NCBI GenBank assembly: GCA_002314775.1
Contig: DCHE01000032.1
Span: 1 to 6,163 of the forward strand
Reading direction: 5' to 3'
Length of the DNA stretch: 6,163 bases
Source of the DNA: Lachnospiraceae bacterium UBA1760
GTDB lineage: Bacteria; Bacillota; Clostridia; Lachnospirales; Lachnospiraceae
The notes under the pieces were generated by a model. It saw only the letters and a program-made list of their open reading frames with translations, did not search any database and was not told the origin of the DNA. Every line of letters begins with the position of its first letter. Positions within the stretch are counted from its first letter, which is position 1. A program made the position numbers and the translations under genes. Shown one piece after another: positions 1 through 6,163 of this stretch.

Positions 1-1522
1 TAGGGAAAATACCCTGCATGCTGTTTAGATCAACCTTACTCTGTGTTTCTCTACGAAGCTGCTCTGTAAGTGTTGCCGCGACCTCATATCTGAGGGCATC
101 CGAAATAATAACAAATACTCTGCTATCTGCATTCTTAACTTTGCTTCTATAGAAATCTGTCTGCTGAGGGATTTCCAGAATCTTACCGTACTGAGCCAGT
201 TCTTCCGCACATACAGAAGCCCAGTTGCCACCAAGCTGCCCAAGGAACCAGTTCGTATAAAGACCTTCTACCTTCTCCATTACATGACTGAATAAATCGT
301 GGAGATTAGGATTGAAAGCCTTCAGACTATCACCATAACTCTTATGGAATAAGCGATAATAAGTATCCATCTTGTAATACTCATCTGTGTATTCTTTCCA
401 TACTCGCTTAGCCTCTGCTGAATGGAATCCTGTTGTATGCTCTTTGAAGAATTCCTGCATGTTAGCAACCTGCAGAATACCCTCATAGAAATCTTTTACT
501 TCTTCATACCAGATACAGGTACGGCGTTTCTCTACAGTTCTCTTAATTACGTCTACATCAATGATGTGGTCACTGATTTCTGTCATAAGCTTGATGAGAA
601 TAACCTCATGCAAGCAAGGGAAGCACTCTGTATCAACCAGATCATCCACTTCAAGCTTCATAAATCTCTTTGGAAGTTTCAACTCATCCTCTATAGTTCT
701 TGCGATCTCATTCAGCTGATCATTATCTTCACTGTGAAGCCAGTCTGAAACAAAATCAAAACAGTACGCCTGATGAGGTGATGATATAAACTGATCAAGT
801 CCTGCCAGATACTCTAGTCGCATAGTTCTGGTGGTTGCTGTCAAAAGCATATGTGTAGCAAGCTGCGCCAGATTGGGCTGTTCAGATGTATAACCAGTTC
901 CCTGCTGAACCATGCTCCAGAATGCAGTATTGGCACCGTAATTCACAAACTCTCTGTAAAGATAGTTTGTCTCAGAAGCTAAACCTGCTTTCAATACTTC
1001 TTTTATAATAGCTCCCGGAGTGACATCCTTGATATTACCAAGGGCACCCATAACAGCCATATGGAGCTGTGCCGGAACTGTAGGAGCCTTACTCTGTCCA
1101 GCTATCTTATCTCTACGATTCTTAGCATTAAAATACTTACGATAAGCCTTTACCTGTTTTCTAAGTGCAGGAGTTGCCGGCATACCCATCTCATCCATCC
1201 AGATAGAAATGAGGTCTGCTCTGAACTCTTCACTGTAAAGTTCAATATCTATAAGCCAATTGTCTTCCGGTTTGTCATACGATAAAGGACAATACACCAG
1301 ATAATTACTTGTGATGTCATCCACTCCAAGAAGCTTCTTAACTTCAAAGTTATTGGTGCCCGTAAGAGAAACAAGCTTTGCATTAGTAAGAACTATTTCA
1401 TCTAGCTTGTCCTCAAACTCTTTATCCTCATCGTACCAGAACACAATCCTACGCTTATAAAACTCCGGCAAAGGAGCTGCGAATCGTTGATTCAATTCTT
1501 GTACTATCTTTTCTGAATCCAT
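1..1522 (-). CDS. pglZ: BREX type 1 protein PglZ, N-terminal 507 residues (runs off left edge)
   Basis: This is an open frame with no stop from an ATG at 1522 down to the window edge, giving 507 codons. The BREX-1 PglZ family is usually a little over 800 residues, so roughly the last third is missing. PglZ is a core BREX component of the alkaline-phosphatase superfamily, required for defence in studied systems; its substrate is not settled. The N-terminus carries the typical RRIVFWYDEDKEFEDKL segment (residues 24-40), known from the start of BREX PglZ proteins. Residues 468-484 (about 3-120 nt from the left edge) read RVFVIISDALRYEVAAT. This is the PglZ-domain opening, a hydrophobic strand followed by an Asp (D475) expected to bind catalytic metal; the remaining metal ligands lie beyond the edge. 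The start is supported by a strong ribosome binding site, AAGGCGGTG, 6 nt upstream. The gene follows the DUF4357-like gene by 14 nt. I saw no frameshift or internal stop. The identification is confident; intactness of the gene cannot be judged. Confidence 0.95.
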   Translation of the reverse strand, partial: MDSEKIVQELNQRFAAPLPEFYKRRIVFWYDEDKEFEDKLDEIVLTNAKLVSLTGTNNFEVKKLLGVDDITSNYLVYCPLSYDKPEDNWLIDIELYSEEFRADLISIWMDEMGMPATPALRKQVKAYRKYFNAKNRRDKIAGQSKAPTVPAQLHMAVMGALGNIKDVTPGAIIKEVLKAGLASETNYLYREFVNYGANTAFWSMVQQGTGYTSEQPNLAQLATHMLLTATTRTMRLEYLAGLDQFISSPHQAYCFDFVSDWLHSEDNDQLNEIARTIEDELKLPKRFMKLEVDDLVDTECFPCLHEVILIKLMTEISDHIIDVDVIKRTVEKRRTCIWYEEVKDFYEGILQVANMQEFFKEHTTGFHSAEAKRVWKEYTDEYYKMDTYYRLFHKSYGDSLKAFNPNLHDLFSHVMEKVEGLYTNWFLGQLGGNWASVCAEELAQYGKILEIPQQTDFYRSKVKNADSRVFVIISDALRYEVAATLTEQLRRETQSKVDLNSMQGIFP

Positions 1523-1528
1523 AAGATT

Positions 1529-1537
1529 CACCGCCTT
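1529..1537 (-). promoter_or_regulatory. Ribosome binding site of pglZ
   Basis: On the minus strand this reads AAGGCGGTG, which differs from the ideal AAGGAGGTG by one base. It ends 6 nt before the pglZ ATG at 1522. Its first base is the last base of the TAA stop of the upstream small gene, so the two genes are likely translationally linked. It fixes the pglZ start. Confidence 0.8.
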
Positions 1538-1869
1538 TACTTTTTATCCCTCATACCCTTTGATTCGAGATACTTACCAAGCTCCATGCCATCTACTTTC
1601 CAGGTTCTATATCCATTAGAGCTATTTCCATTAACGAATTGTGCTGCAATGGATGGGCTTGAAAATACACATTCCTTAATAATATTTCTATTAGAATCAA
1701 CGTACTTGCGATCATCTCTAAATTGTTTTGCATTTGCACCGCCTCTAATTGAATCTGCAAAGCTTTCACTTATTCTGCCACCTGGAAGAACAGTTACCTT
1801 CTCCCCATCATAAATAGCTGTAGCAAACGCAGCATTATTCCTTGTCTTCATTGTCATTTCAATTTTCAT
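1537..1869 (-). CDS. Small DUF4357-like domain protein within the BREX operon
   Basis: This is a complete 110-residue protein of unknown function. The pattern resembles the DUF4357 domain: an ATAIYDGEKVTVLPGGRIS strand region (residues 16-34), then an Arg/Asp-rich middle, then FSSPSIAAQFVNGNSSNG (residues 69-86) leading into YRTWK. In the family the last part typically reads like F.SPSAAA..V.G.S.NGW..WK. DUF4357 is known mostly as a C-terminal domain on restriction-related and GIY-YIG-type nuclease proteins, so a stand-alone copy is notable. No catalytic motif, signal peptide or membrane segment is visible, and the protein should be cytoplasmic. It lies 10 nt after pglX and 14 nt before pglZ, so it is embedded in the operon. 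The start at 1869 is preferred over in-frame ATGs at codons 5 and 7 because GAGG sits 8 nt upstream. It may be a DNA- or protein-binding accessory to PglX; that is inference. The domain call comes from memory of the family pattern. Confidence 0.82.
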   Translation of the reverse strand: MKIEMTMKTRNNAAFATAIYDGEKVTVLPGGRISESFADSIRGGANAKQFRDDRKYVDSNRNIIKECVFSSPSIAAQFVNGNSSNGYRTWKVDGMELGKYLESKGMRDKK

Positions 1870-1877
1870 GCTTTCAT

Positions 1878-1881
1878 CCTC
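1878..1881 (-). promoter_or_regulatory. Ribosome binding site of the DUF4357-like gene
   Basis: On the minus strand the context is AAGTGAGGATGAAAGC followed by ATG. The GAGG core lies 8 nt upstream of the start at 1869 and overlaps the TGA stop of pglX (1880-1882). This supports the first of three possible in-frame ATGs and suggests coupled translation from pglX. Confidence 0.65.
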
Positions 1882-4800
1882 ACTTTATCTTAATTAATAC
1901 ATCCTTAAAGATTTCATAATTCACTTTAATTCCATCATCAAGATTAATTCTAATCATCTGATCCGCTAAATGATGTATTCTTTCTTCATACAGCCTCAAT
2001 TCCTCAGTTTGCTCACGAATTACTTTTATCCTTTTATTTAACGCTACTCTATCGCTTGCTGAAGCGTTATTAATTCTTTGTTCTAAATCTGCAAGAGCAG
2101 TGCGGTAACGGCTCTGCTGCTCATGAACATAATCTGTTCGAATTCGAGCAATTGTATCTGGCTGATACCTATGCATATAAATTAAACATTTAAACCCACC
2201 TTTTTTACCTGAATCAAAAAGCCAATATATTGGTCTTTTTTGATATTGCCTTACATGATCATCGTAGAATTCATTTAAGAAATAATCCCTTATCACGCTT
2301 CTTGATGAACCCTTTCCTCCCAATGCATCTGCTATATAAGAAAGATTTTCTTCTAAATAATTATGTCCAAACACGGTATCAACAAACTGGATAAACTTAA
2401 CAACTATATCATCCTCAAAGTATTCATCATCACAAATAGGAATAATATTATCCTCATCTACGAAATCAGACGCAAATTTTGATGGATTCCAACTACCGCC
2501 TGCAAAAGCTATTCCAGTTGCTCCAACCGAATATCTTCCAAACATACATCCCACAGCATAAGAAATAAGTGACCGCACTTCCCTCTGTTTATCAGCCTTT
2601 CTTATGGTAATGTTCTCATCGAGGACATGATAAGAGAATGTTTCTTCTAAATCATATATTTTTAATATGATTTGATTAATCCTTTCTTCGTTCTTTTTAG
2701 TTTCTTCAAATCTAATATTGCATTGTTTTTCCCAAATTTTATAAATATCCTCTATTTTTCCATTTCCAATTAACGGATGCCTTGCGAAGTCCCATGAAAC
2801 CTCAAACGCATCCCAATCTTCCTTAGCCATTCTGATGTTCTCTTTTACCAACATATCTATTTCCTGATAATATTCCTCATTAAAAATAATAGGAATATTG
2901 GCTATATCGCCACATTGATAATTTATCGTAGGGGCTATCACCTTCAACACTTCATTCGCTACTGTAGAATTACAAACCGCCATTAAATATTGCAATTTAT
3001 CATTGGAAAAACAGCTCATTCCAGCTACATCAAAAATAAATCCGCTTGGCTTATATCTAAAAGAAGCAGTTCCTGTACATATAAGTGACCAACTAAAGCA
3101 TTCTCTAAAATAAAAATCTGGATTTCTAAGTACTGATTTTTTGAATGCCCTCAATTCAGCTCCATCATTTTCCCAATTAACAACGTAATCACTATTGCCG
3201 TACCAGCGTCTTCTTTCTCCTCCCTTGTTATAAGGGAACCACTTTTTATCGGATTTTTTTGCCCCGTCGTGAGATTCACAGTTTAAGTATAATTTTTCGC
3301 TTGAAACTTCATACCATAACCTTAAGAATCTATTATTGTCTGCTGTTGCAATTCCTTGCTTTGAATCAGCAATTGCACCTAACAATTCACCTTTAGAGAA
3401 TATATCTAAAAACTTCTTGCTTATCCAATAAGCAACTGGTTTGCCTGGAATTAACTGAAAACTGGTTTTTTCACATGTGTATCTCTCTTCCGATTTAAGG
3501 AACATCTCCTCTTTCTTTTTTTGAGATGAACCTTCAACCAGTCTACAATATGTTCCCTTATTATTAATGTTCCTTTTACACAAAACAAATGCTGTGGTCT
3601 GTACAACTTCTCCTGCTATTTCCTCAAATGCTCTTGGTCCTAAGTGAATCATATTCACAATATCAGCATTAAAAACTTTATCTCGCAGCCTTTCATAGCT
3701 AGTCAAAAACATCCATGAATGCTGAGTTATCATTGCTTGATATGCGTTCTTCTTCAGCATTTGTGAACATCTTTCTATAAATACCGCGAACAAATCAGCT
3801 TTGCTATCTGGATATTTATCTTTTACATAGTTGGCCAATTTCCCTCCCATACTACTAGCACCCATGTATGGAGGGTTAGTAATAACTGCATCGTATTTTT
3901 GCGACATTATTTGAGCCTGCTTTATAATTGGTGCAACATATTCTATAGCATTAATCCCAAATAAATCACTTTGTCCAGACTGATGCTGAATCTCGCTTAT
4001 ACGTTCAAGAATAGCTTCGTAATCAACAATTTTTACATCTAATATGCTCCCATACTCTTTCGCATCAAAAAGCATTTGCCTTACTGTGACAAGATCTTTT
4101 TTTATTTTCTCATTTCCTGCTGATATATAATTAATATCTTCATTTGAAATAGAATTTGAGTCCTTAATAGACATAATATTAGGGCAAATTGAATCGTTTA
4201 GTATTCTTCTATTATATTTGCGCGCCATCATCATAACTGCAAAATATGCCAACTGGCCTGCACGCTCATCGATATCAAGGCCGTATATGTTTTTTTCAAC
4301 AATACACCTAGCCGCATCTTTCTGTGTATATCCAGCACTCTCATAAATTTGCATTAAAACTTCAAAAGCATATACGAGTACATGTCCTGATCCCATACAA
4401 GGATCTATAACTTTTATATCTTCTGGGGTAAGTTTCGCATATTCAGTTTTTATCTTTTCGTGTTCTATTTTTATATTTTCATTTTGTTCTGAATCTTCAA
4501 TATAATACTTCCAATTGGTCTTCAGCTGTTCTCCCGAATGCCCTTCTATCCAAAGTCTACCCAAGGAATTTTCGACCATATATCTTACAACCCAATCTGG
4601 AGTAAATAGCTGTGTGGCTGCAGGAATATTTTCCTTGGAAATTTTCACATTCTTTTTTAAAGCCGCAAATACATCATCTTTTTTCTCAGAATTATAATAT
4701 TGATAGAGCCATCCGATTATCTGTACCTGATCTGTCCAATCATTTTCAGGAATCATCTTTATCATCTGATCAACGACACTACCTTCCCTAAGTAAATAAT

Positions 4801-5323
4801 CTGGTAGTAATATCTCTGTGTAATCAGCAATCCTCTGAAACATTCCAGGCAGAATGCTACTAAGCGCATTGCATTGTATAATCAAAAGATACTTATACAA
4901 TTCTTCATCCTTGTTTGCATTCTTAAGTTCAAAGACCTTATCCATATCAAGGCCTTCAATCTCCAATGAAATTGCATCTGCAAGGATTTGAGGCTTAAAC
5001 TCATTTGCTTCATTAGTAAACACTCTTGTATGACTTGGAAGATAATTATTCACTTCCATAAATCTGAGCGCAATGAATCTATTGAACCAGGTATATGCTA
5101 CCTCTTCCATCACCTGCTCAAAGCCTTCTGTATCTATCTTGGCAATAAGAGCCTGTCTCTGTTTCCTTTCTGTAGCAGACAAAAGGACACCATTTACACT
5201 ATCTGCATTCTTATCACCATATCCTTCTGCTGTTATTCCATATTGCTGAGCCTTCTGGGACACGCGAGCTATAAGCTCATTACGTGCCCATATGGCATAT
5301 TTTTTTATCGCATTCTTGTCCAT
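1880..5323 (-). CDS. pglX: BREX type 1 adenine-specific DNA methyltransferase PglX
   Basis: This is a complete 1147-residue protein, about the usual length for BREX-1 PglX. PglX transfers a methyl group from S-adenosylmethionine to adenine in a short asymmetric site, marking host DNA, and it is also needed for phage exclusion. Visible elements in order are: a helical N-terminal domain (about 1-235); FTPDWVVRYMVENSLGRLW (240-258), typical of PglX and related type I/IIG enzymes; AdoMet-binding motif I DPCMGSGHVL (307-316); an acidic motif IYGLDIDERAGQLA (346-359); and catalytic motif IV ITNPPYMG (481-488), the NPPY of N6-adenine methyltransferases. A probable target-recognition region follows (about 640-850), and a likely coiled coil (about 1063-1122) lies near the C-terminus. 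I saw no PD-(D/E)XK nuclease motif, as expected for PglX. The start is fixed by AAGGAG 8 nt upstream. The brxC stop lies 13 nt before it. The body is more AT-rich than its neighbours and holds at least five A7 runs, but the frame is intact. Confidence 0.97.
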   Translation of the reverse strand: MDKNAIKKYAIWARNELIARVSQKAQQYGITAEGYGDKNADSVNGVLLSATERKQRQALIAKIDTEGFEQVMEEVAYTWFNRFIALRFMEVNNYLPSHTRVFTNEANEFKPQILADAISLEIEGLDMDKVFELKNANKDEELYKYLLIIQCNALSSILPGMFQRIADYTEILLPDYLLREGSVVDQMIKMIPENDWTDQVQIIGWLYQYYNSEKKDDVFAALKKNVKISKENIPAATQLFTPDWVVRYMVENSLGRLWIEGHSGEQLKTNWKYYIEDSEQNENIKIEHEKIKTEYAKLTPEDIKVIDPCMGSGHVLVYAFEVLMQIYESAGYTQKDAARCIVEKNIYGLDIDERAGQLAYFAVMMMARKYNRRILNDSICPNIMSIKDSNSISNEDINYISAGNEKIKKDLVTVRQMLFDAKEYGSILDVKIVDYEAILERISEIQHQSGQSDLFGINAIEYVAPIIKQAQIMSQKYDAVITNPPYMGASSMGGKLANYVKDKYPDSKADLFAVFIERCSQMLKKNAYQAMITQHSWMFLTSYERLRDKVFNADIVNMIHLGPRAFEEIAGEVVQTTAFVLCKRNINNKGTYCRLVEGSSQKKKEEMFLKSEERYTCEKTSFQLIPGKPVAYWISKKFLDIFSKGELLGAIADSKQGIATADNNRFLRLWYEVSSEKLYLNCESHDGAKKSDKKWFPYNKGGERRRWYGNSDYVVNWENDGAELRAFKKSVLRNPDFYFRECFSWSLICTGTASFRYKPSGFIFDVAGMSCFSNDKLQYLMAVCNSTVANEVLKVIAPTINYQCGDIANIPIIFNEEYYQEIDMLVKENIRMAKEDWDAFEVSWDFARHPLIGNGKIEDIYKIWEKQCNIRFEETKKNEERINQIILKIYDLEETFSYHVLDENITIRKADKQREVRSLISYAVGCMFGRYSVGATGIAFAGGSWNPSKFASDFVDEDNIIPICDDEYFEDDIVVKFIQFVDTVFGHNYLEENLSYIADALGGKGSSRSVIRDYFLNEFYDDHVRQYQKRPIYWLFDSGKKGGFKCLIYMHRYQPDTIARIRTDYVHEQQSRYRTALADLEQRINNASASDRVALNKRIKVIREQTEELRLYEERIHHLADQMIRINLDDGIKVNYEIFKDVLIKIK

Positions 5324-5331
5324 GATTGACT

Positions 5332-5337
5332 CTCCTT
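5332..5337 (-). promoter_or_regulatory. Ribosome binding site of pglX
   Basis: On the minus strand AAGGAG lies 8 nt upstream of the pglX ATG at 5323. It begins at the last base of the brxC TAA stop (5337-5339). The good match and spacing decide the pglX start and imply translation coupled to brxC. Confidence 0.82.
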
Positions 5338-6163
5338 TATTTCAGTTCGATTCCGTCTACTCCCTTAATCAAAGTCTTAAGCTGACTACGAAGCTTATCT
5401 ACATAAGCATCGATATCTGCTTCTGATTCAAGTGTTGTAGCTTTCAGAAGCGACTGGCGGAAGATTGGCTTATATGTTTTCTTTACTGGCGGTGCAGGTG
5501 GCGTATCTACCGGTGGCTTTGGCTCGATAGGCTTAGGAGGCATAAGTGCAAGCTCTATCTTAGATACCGTATCATCTCGGTAGTTCCACATAGGAATAGG
5601 GAAACCTTCCATAAGTGCCAAGCTCTTTGTCTCAGCAATCTTTTCCTTCTGCTGTGCGAAATATGCGTCTGCTTTTTCAATGATATTCTTAACCTTTGAA
5701 TCACCATTTGCAGCCATATGAACATCACTCATACACTGCTGTACTACTGTGAGAAGTTCTTTTCTCTTTGCATCCAGCATCGCATCGTGCGATGCCTTTA
5801 CTGTTGCAATAAGACCATTCAATTCGGGAATTCTCTTGTAATCATACGTACCACTTGATGGAATCATTGTAATAAGTCTTATTGTATTAAGAGCGTTATT
5901 AGCTTCTTCATCCTTGCGGATATAATCAAGGTCATTTCTAAGGTCAGCTTCATACATAACGGCTGCATCAAATACAGTAACCTGAGTCTTGAAGAATGCT
6001 TCTACGCTCTGCATTGCTTCCTGAGCATCGTATAGTGCATCTTCTCTCTGAAGCACTCTCTCAATAAGAGCCACATTATCTTTCTGCTGTGAAAGTACAT
6101 CCTTTACAACTGTAATAGCCTGACTTACAACAGATTTATCCGGATACTTATGACCTTCATATC
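5337..6163 (-). CDS. brxC: BREX type 1 P-loop ATPase BrxC, C-terminal 275 residues (start beyond right edge)
   Basis: This is the 3' end of a gene whose frame is open to the right edge. An internal GTG at 6074 can look like a start, but the frame continues 29 codons upstream without a stop (YEGHKYPDKSVVSQAI and onward) and no ribosome binding site precedes it, so this is an interior part. BREX-1 BrxC is about 1200 residues, an AAA+-like ATPase with the Walker motifs in its N-terminal half, none of which are in the window. The assignment rests on the family-like C-terminal pattern (NVALIERVLQREDALYDAQ, then VEAFFKTQVTVFDAA, and a closing LKATTLESEADIDAYVDKLR) and on its place directly before pglX. 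The segment is largely helical and charged. A proline-rich stretch (PPKPIEPKPPVDTPPAPPVK, from about nt 5540 to 5481) looks like a flexible linker to the final 45-residue domain. PglY of type 2 systems is the alternative, but the gene order fits type 1. Confidence 0.9.
   Translation of the reverse strand, partial: YEGHKYPDKSVVSQAITVVKDVLSQQKDNVALIERVLQREDALYDAQEAMQSVEAFFKTQVTVFDAAVMYEADLRNDLDYIRKDEEANNALNTIRLITMIPSSGTYDYKRIPELNGLIATVKASHDAMLDAKRKELLTVVQQCMSDVHMAANGDSKVKNIIEKADAYFAQQKEKIAETKSLALMEGFPIPMWNYRDDTVSKIELALMPPKPIEPKPPVDTPPAPPVKKTYKPIFRQSLLKATTLESEADIDAYVDKLRSQLKTLIKGVDGIELK
5777..5795. repeat. Perfect 8-bp inverted repeat with a 3-base loop inside brxC
   Basis: On the plus strand GCATCGCA (5777-5784) and TGCGATGC (5788-5795) are exact reverse complements, separated by TCG. 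In the mRNA they could form a short stable hairpin. It lies within the brxC coding sequence (residues ASHDAML) and has no following U run in the direction of transcription, so it is not a typical intrinsic terminator. A function is not shown, and chance plus codon use may explain it. Confidence 0.6.

Noticed and set aside
25..243. Minus-strand 72-codon open frame
   Set aside because: It lies inside pglZ in another frame. The pglZ frame over the same bases encodes recognisable family sequence, including ISDALRYE.
422..748. Plus-strand 108-codon open frame
   Set aside because: It is antisense to pglZ, has no convincing ribosome binding site or known domain, and is explained as a shadow of the real gene.
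1061..1285. Plus-strand 74-codon open frame
   Set aside because: It is antisense to the 5' part of pglZ, with no recognisable protein and no operon context.
1586..1813. Plus-strand 75-codon open frame
   Set aside because: It is antisense to the DUF4357-like gene. The minus-strand gene has a ribosome binding site, operon spacing and a domain pattern; this one has none.
4515..4697. Plus-strand 60-codon open frame
   Set aside because: It is antisense to a conserved part of pglX (including FTPDWVVRYMVENSLGRLW) and is a shadow frame.
4988..5329. Plus-strand 113-codon open frame
   Set aside because: It is antisense to the pglX N-terminus and crosses its start codon. Hydrophobic stretches come from the complement of charged codons; no support as a gene.
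5777..5795. Intrinsic terminator within brxC
   Set aside because: The stem is only 8 bp, there is no U run after it in the transcribed direction, and it lies inside a coding sequence followed by coupled genes.
6072..6074. GTG as the start of a 245-residue protein
   Set aside because: The frame stays open for 29 further codons to the right edge with BrxC-like sequence, and no ribosome binding site precedes the GTG. It is an internal valine codon.

Overview
This window is the middle of a BREX type 1 phage-defence operon. All genes are on the minus strand, so transcription runs from high to low coordinates. The order is: the C-terminal part of brxC (5337-6163, continuing past the right edge), a complete pglX (1880-5323), a small complete gene with a DUF4357-like domain (1537-1869), and the N-terminal part of pglZ (1-1522, continuing past the left edge). 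The order brxC - pglX - pglZ matches the type 1 core (brxA-brxB-brxC-pglX-pglZ-brxL). brxA, brxB and brxL would lie outside the window.

The window is almost entirely coding. The gaps between genes are 13, 10 and 14 bases, and each holds only the ribosome binding site of the next gene. At each junction the stop codon touches or overlaps the Shine-Dalgarno sequence of the following gene. I see no promoter, terminator, RNA gene, CRISPR array, insertion sequence or attachment site. The genes therefore appear to be one transcriptional unit whose promoter lies beyond the right edge.

In known BREX systems, PglX is the adenine methyltransferase that marks host DNA. BrxC is a large P-loop ATPase. PglZ is an alkaline-phosphatase-superfamily protein needed for defence. 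Together they let the cell tell its own modified DNA from incoming phage DNA. The unusual part here is the DUF4357-like gene between pglX and pglZ. Its role is unknown, and it is probably an accessory subunit or cargo gene.

The strong AAGGAG-type ribosome binding sites, the moderate-to-low GC content and the overall protein style suggest a Firmicute, perhaps a gut or rumen Clostridia/Lachnospiraceae member. That assignment is inference and not firm. In hand-counted 60-base rows, the body of pglX (about 20-42% GC, most rows 30-37%) is more AT-rich than pglZ (about 35-50%) and brxC (33-48%). This fits pglX and its small neighbour having been exchanged as a block within an older operon frame.
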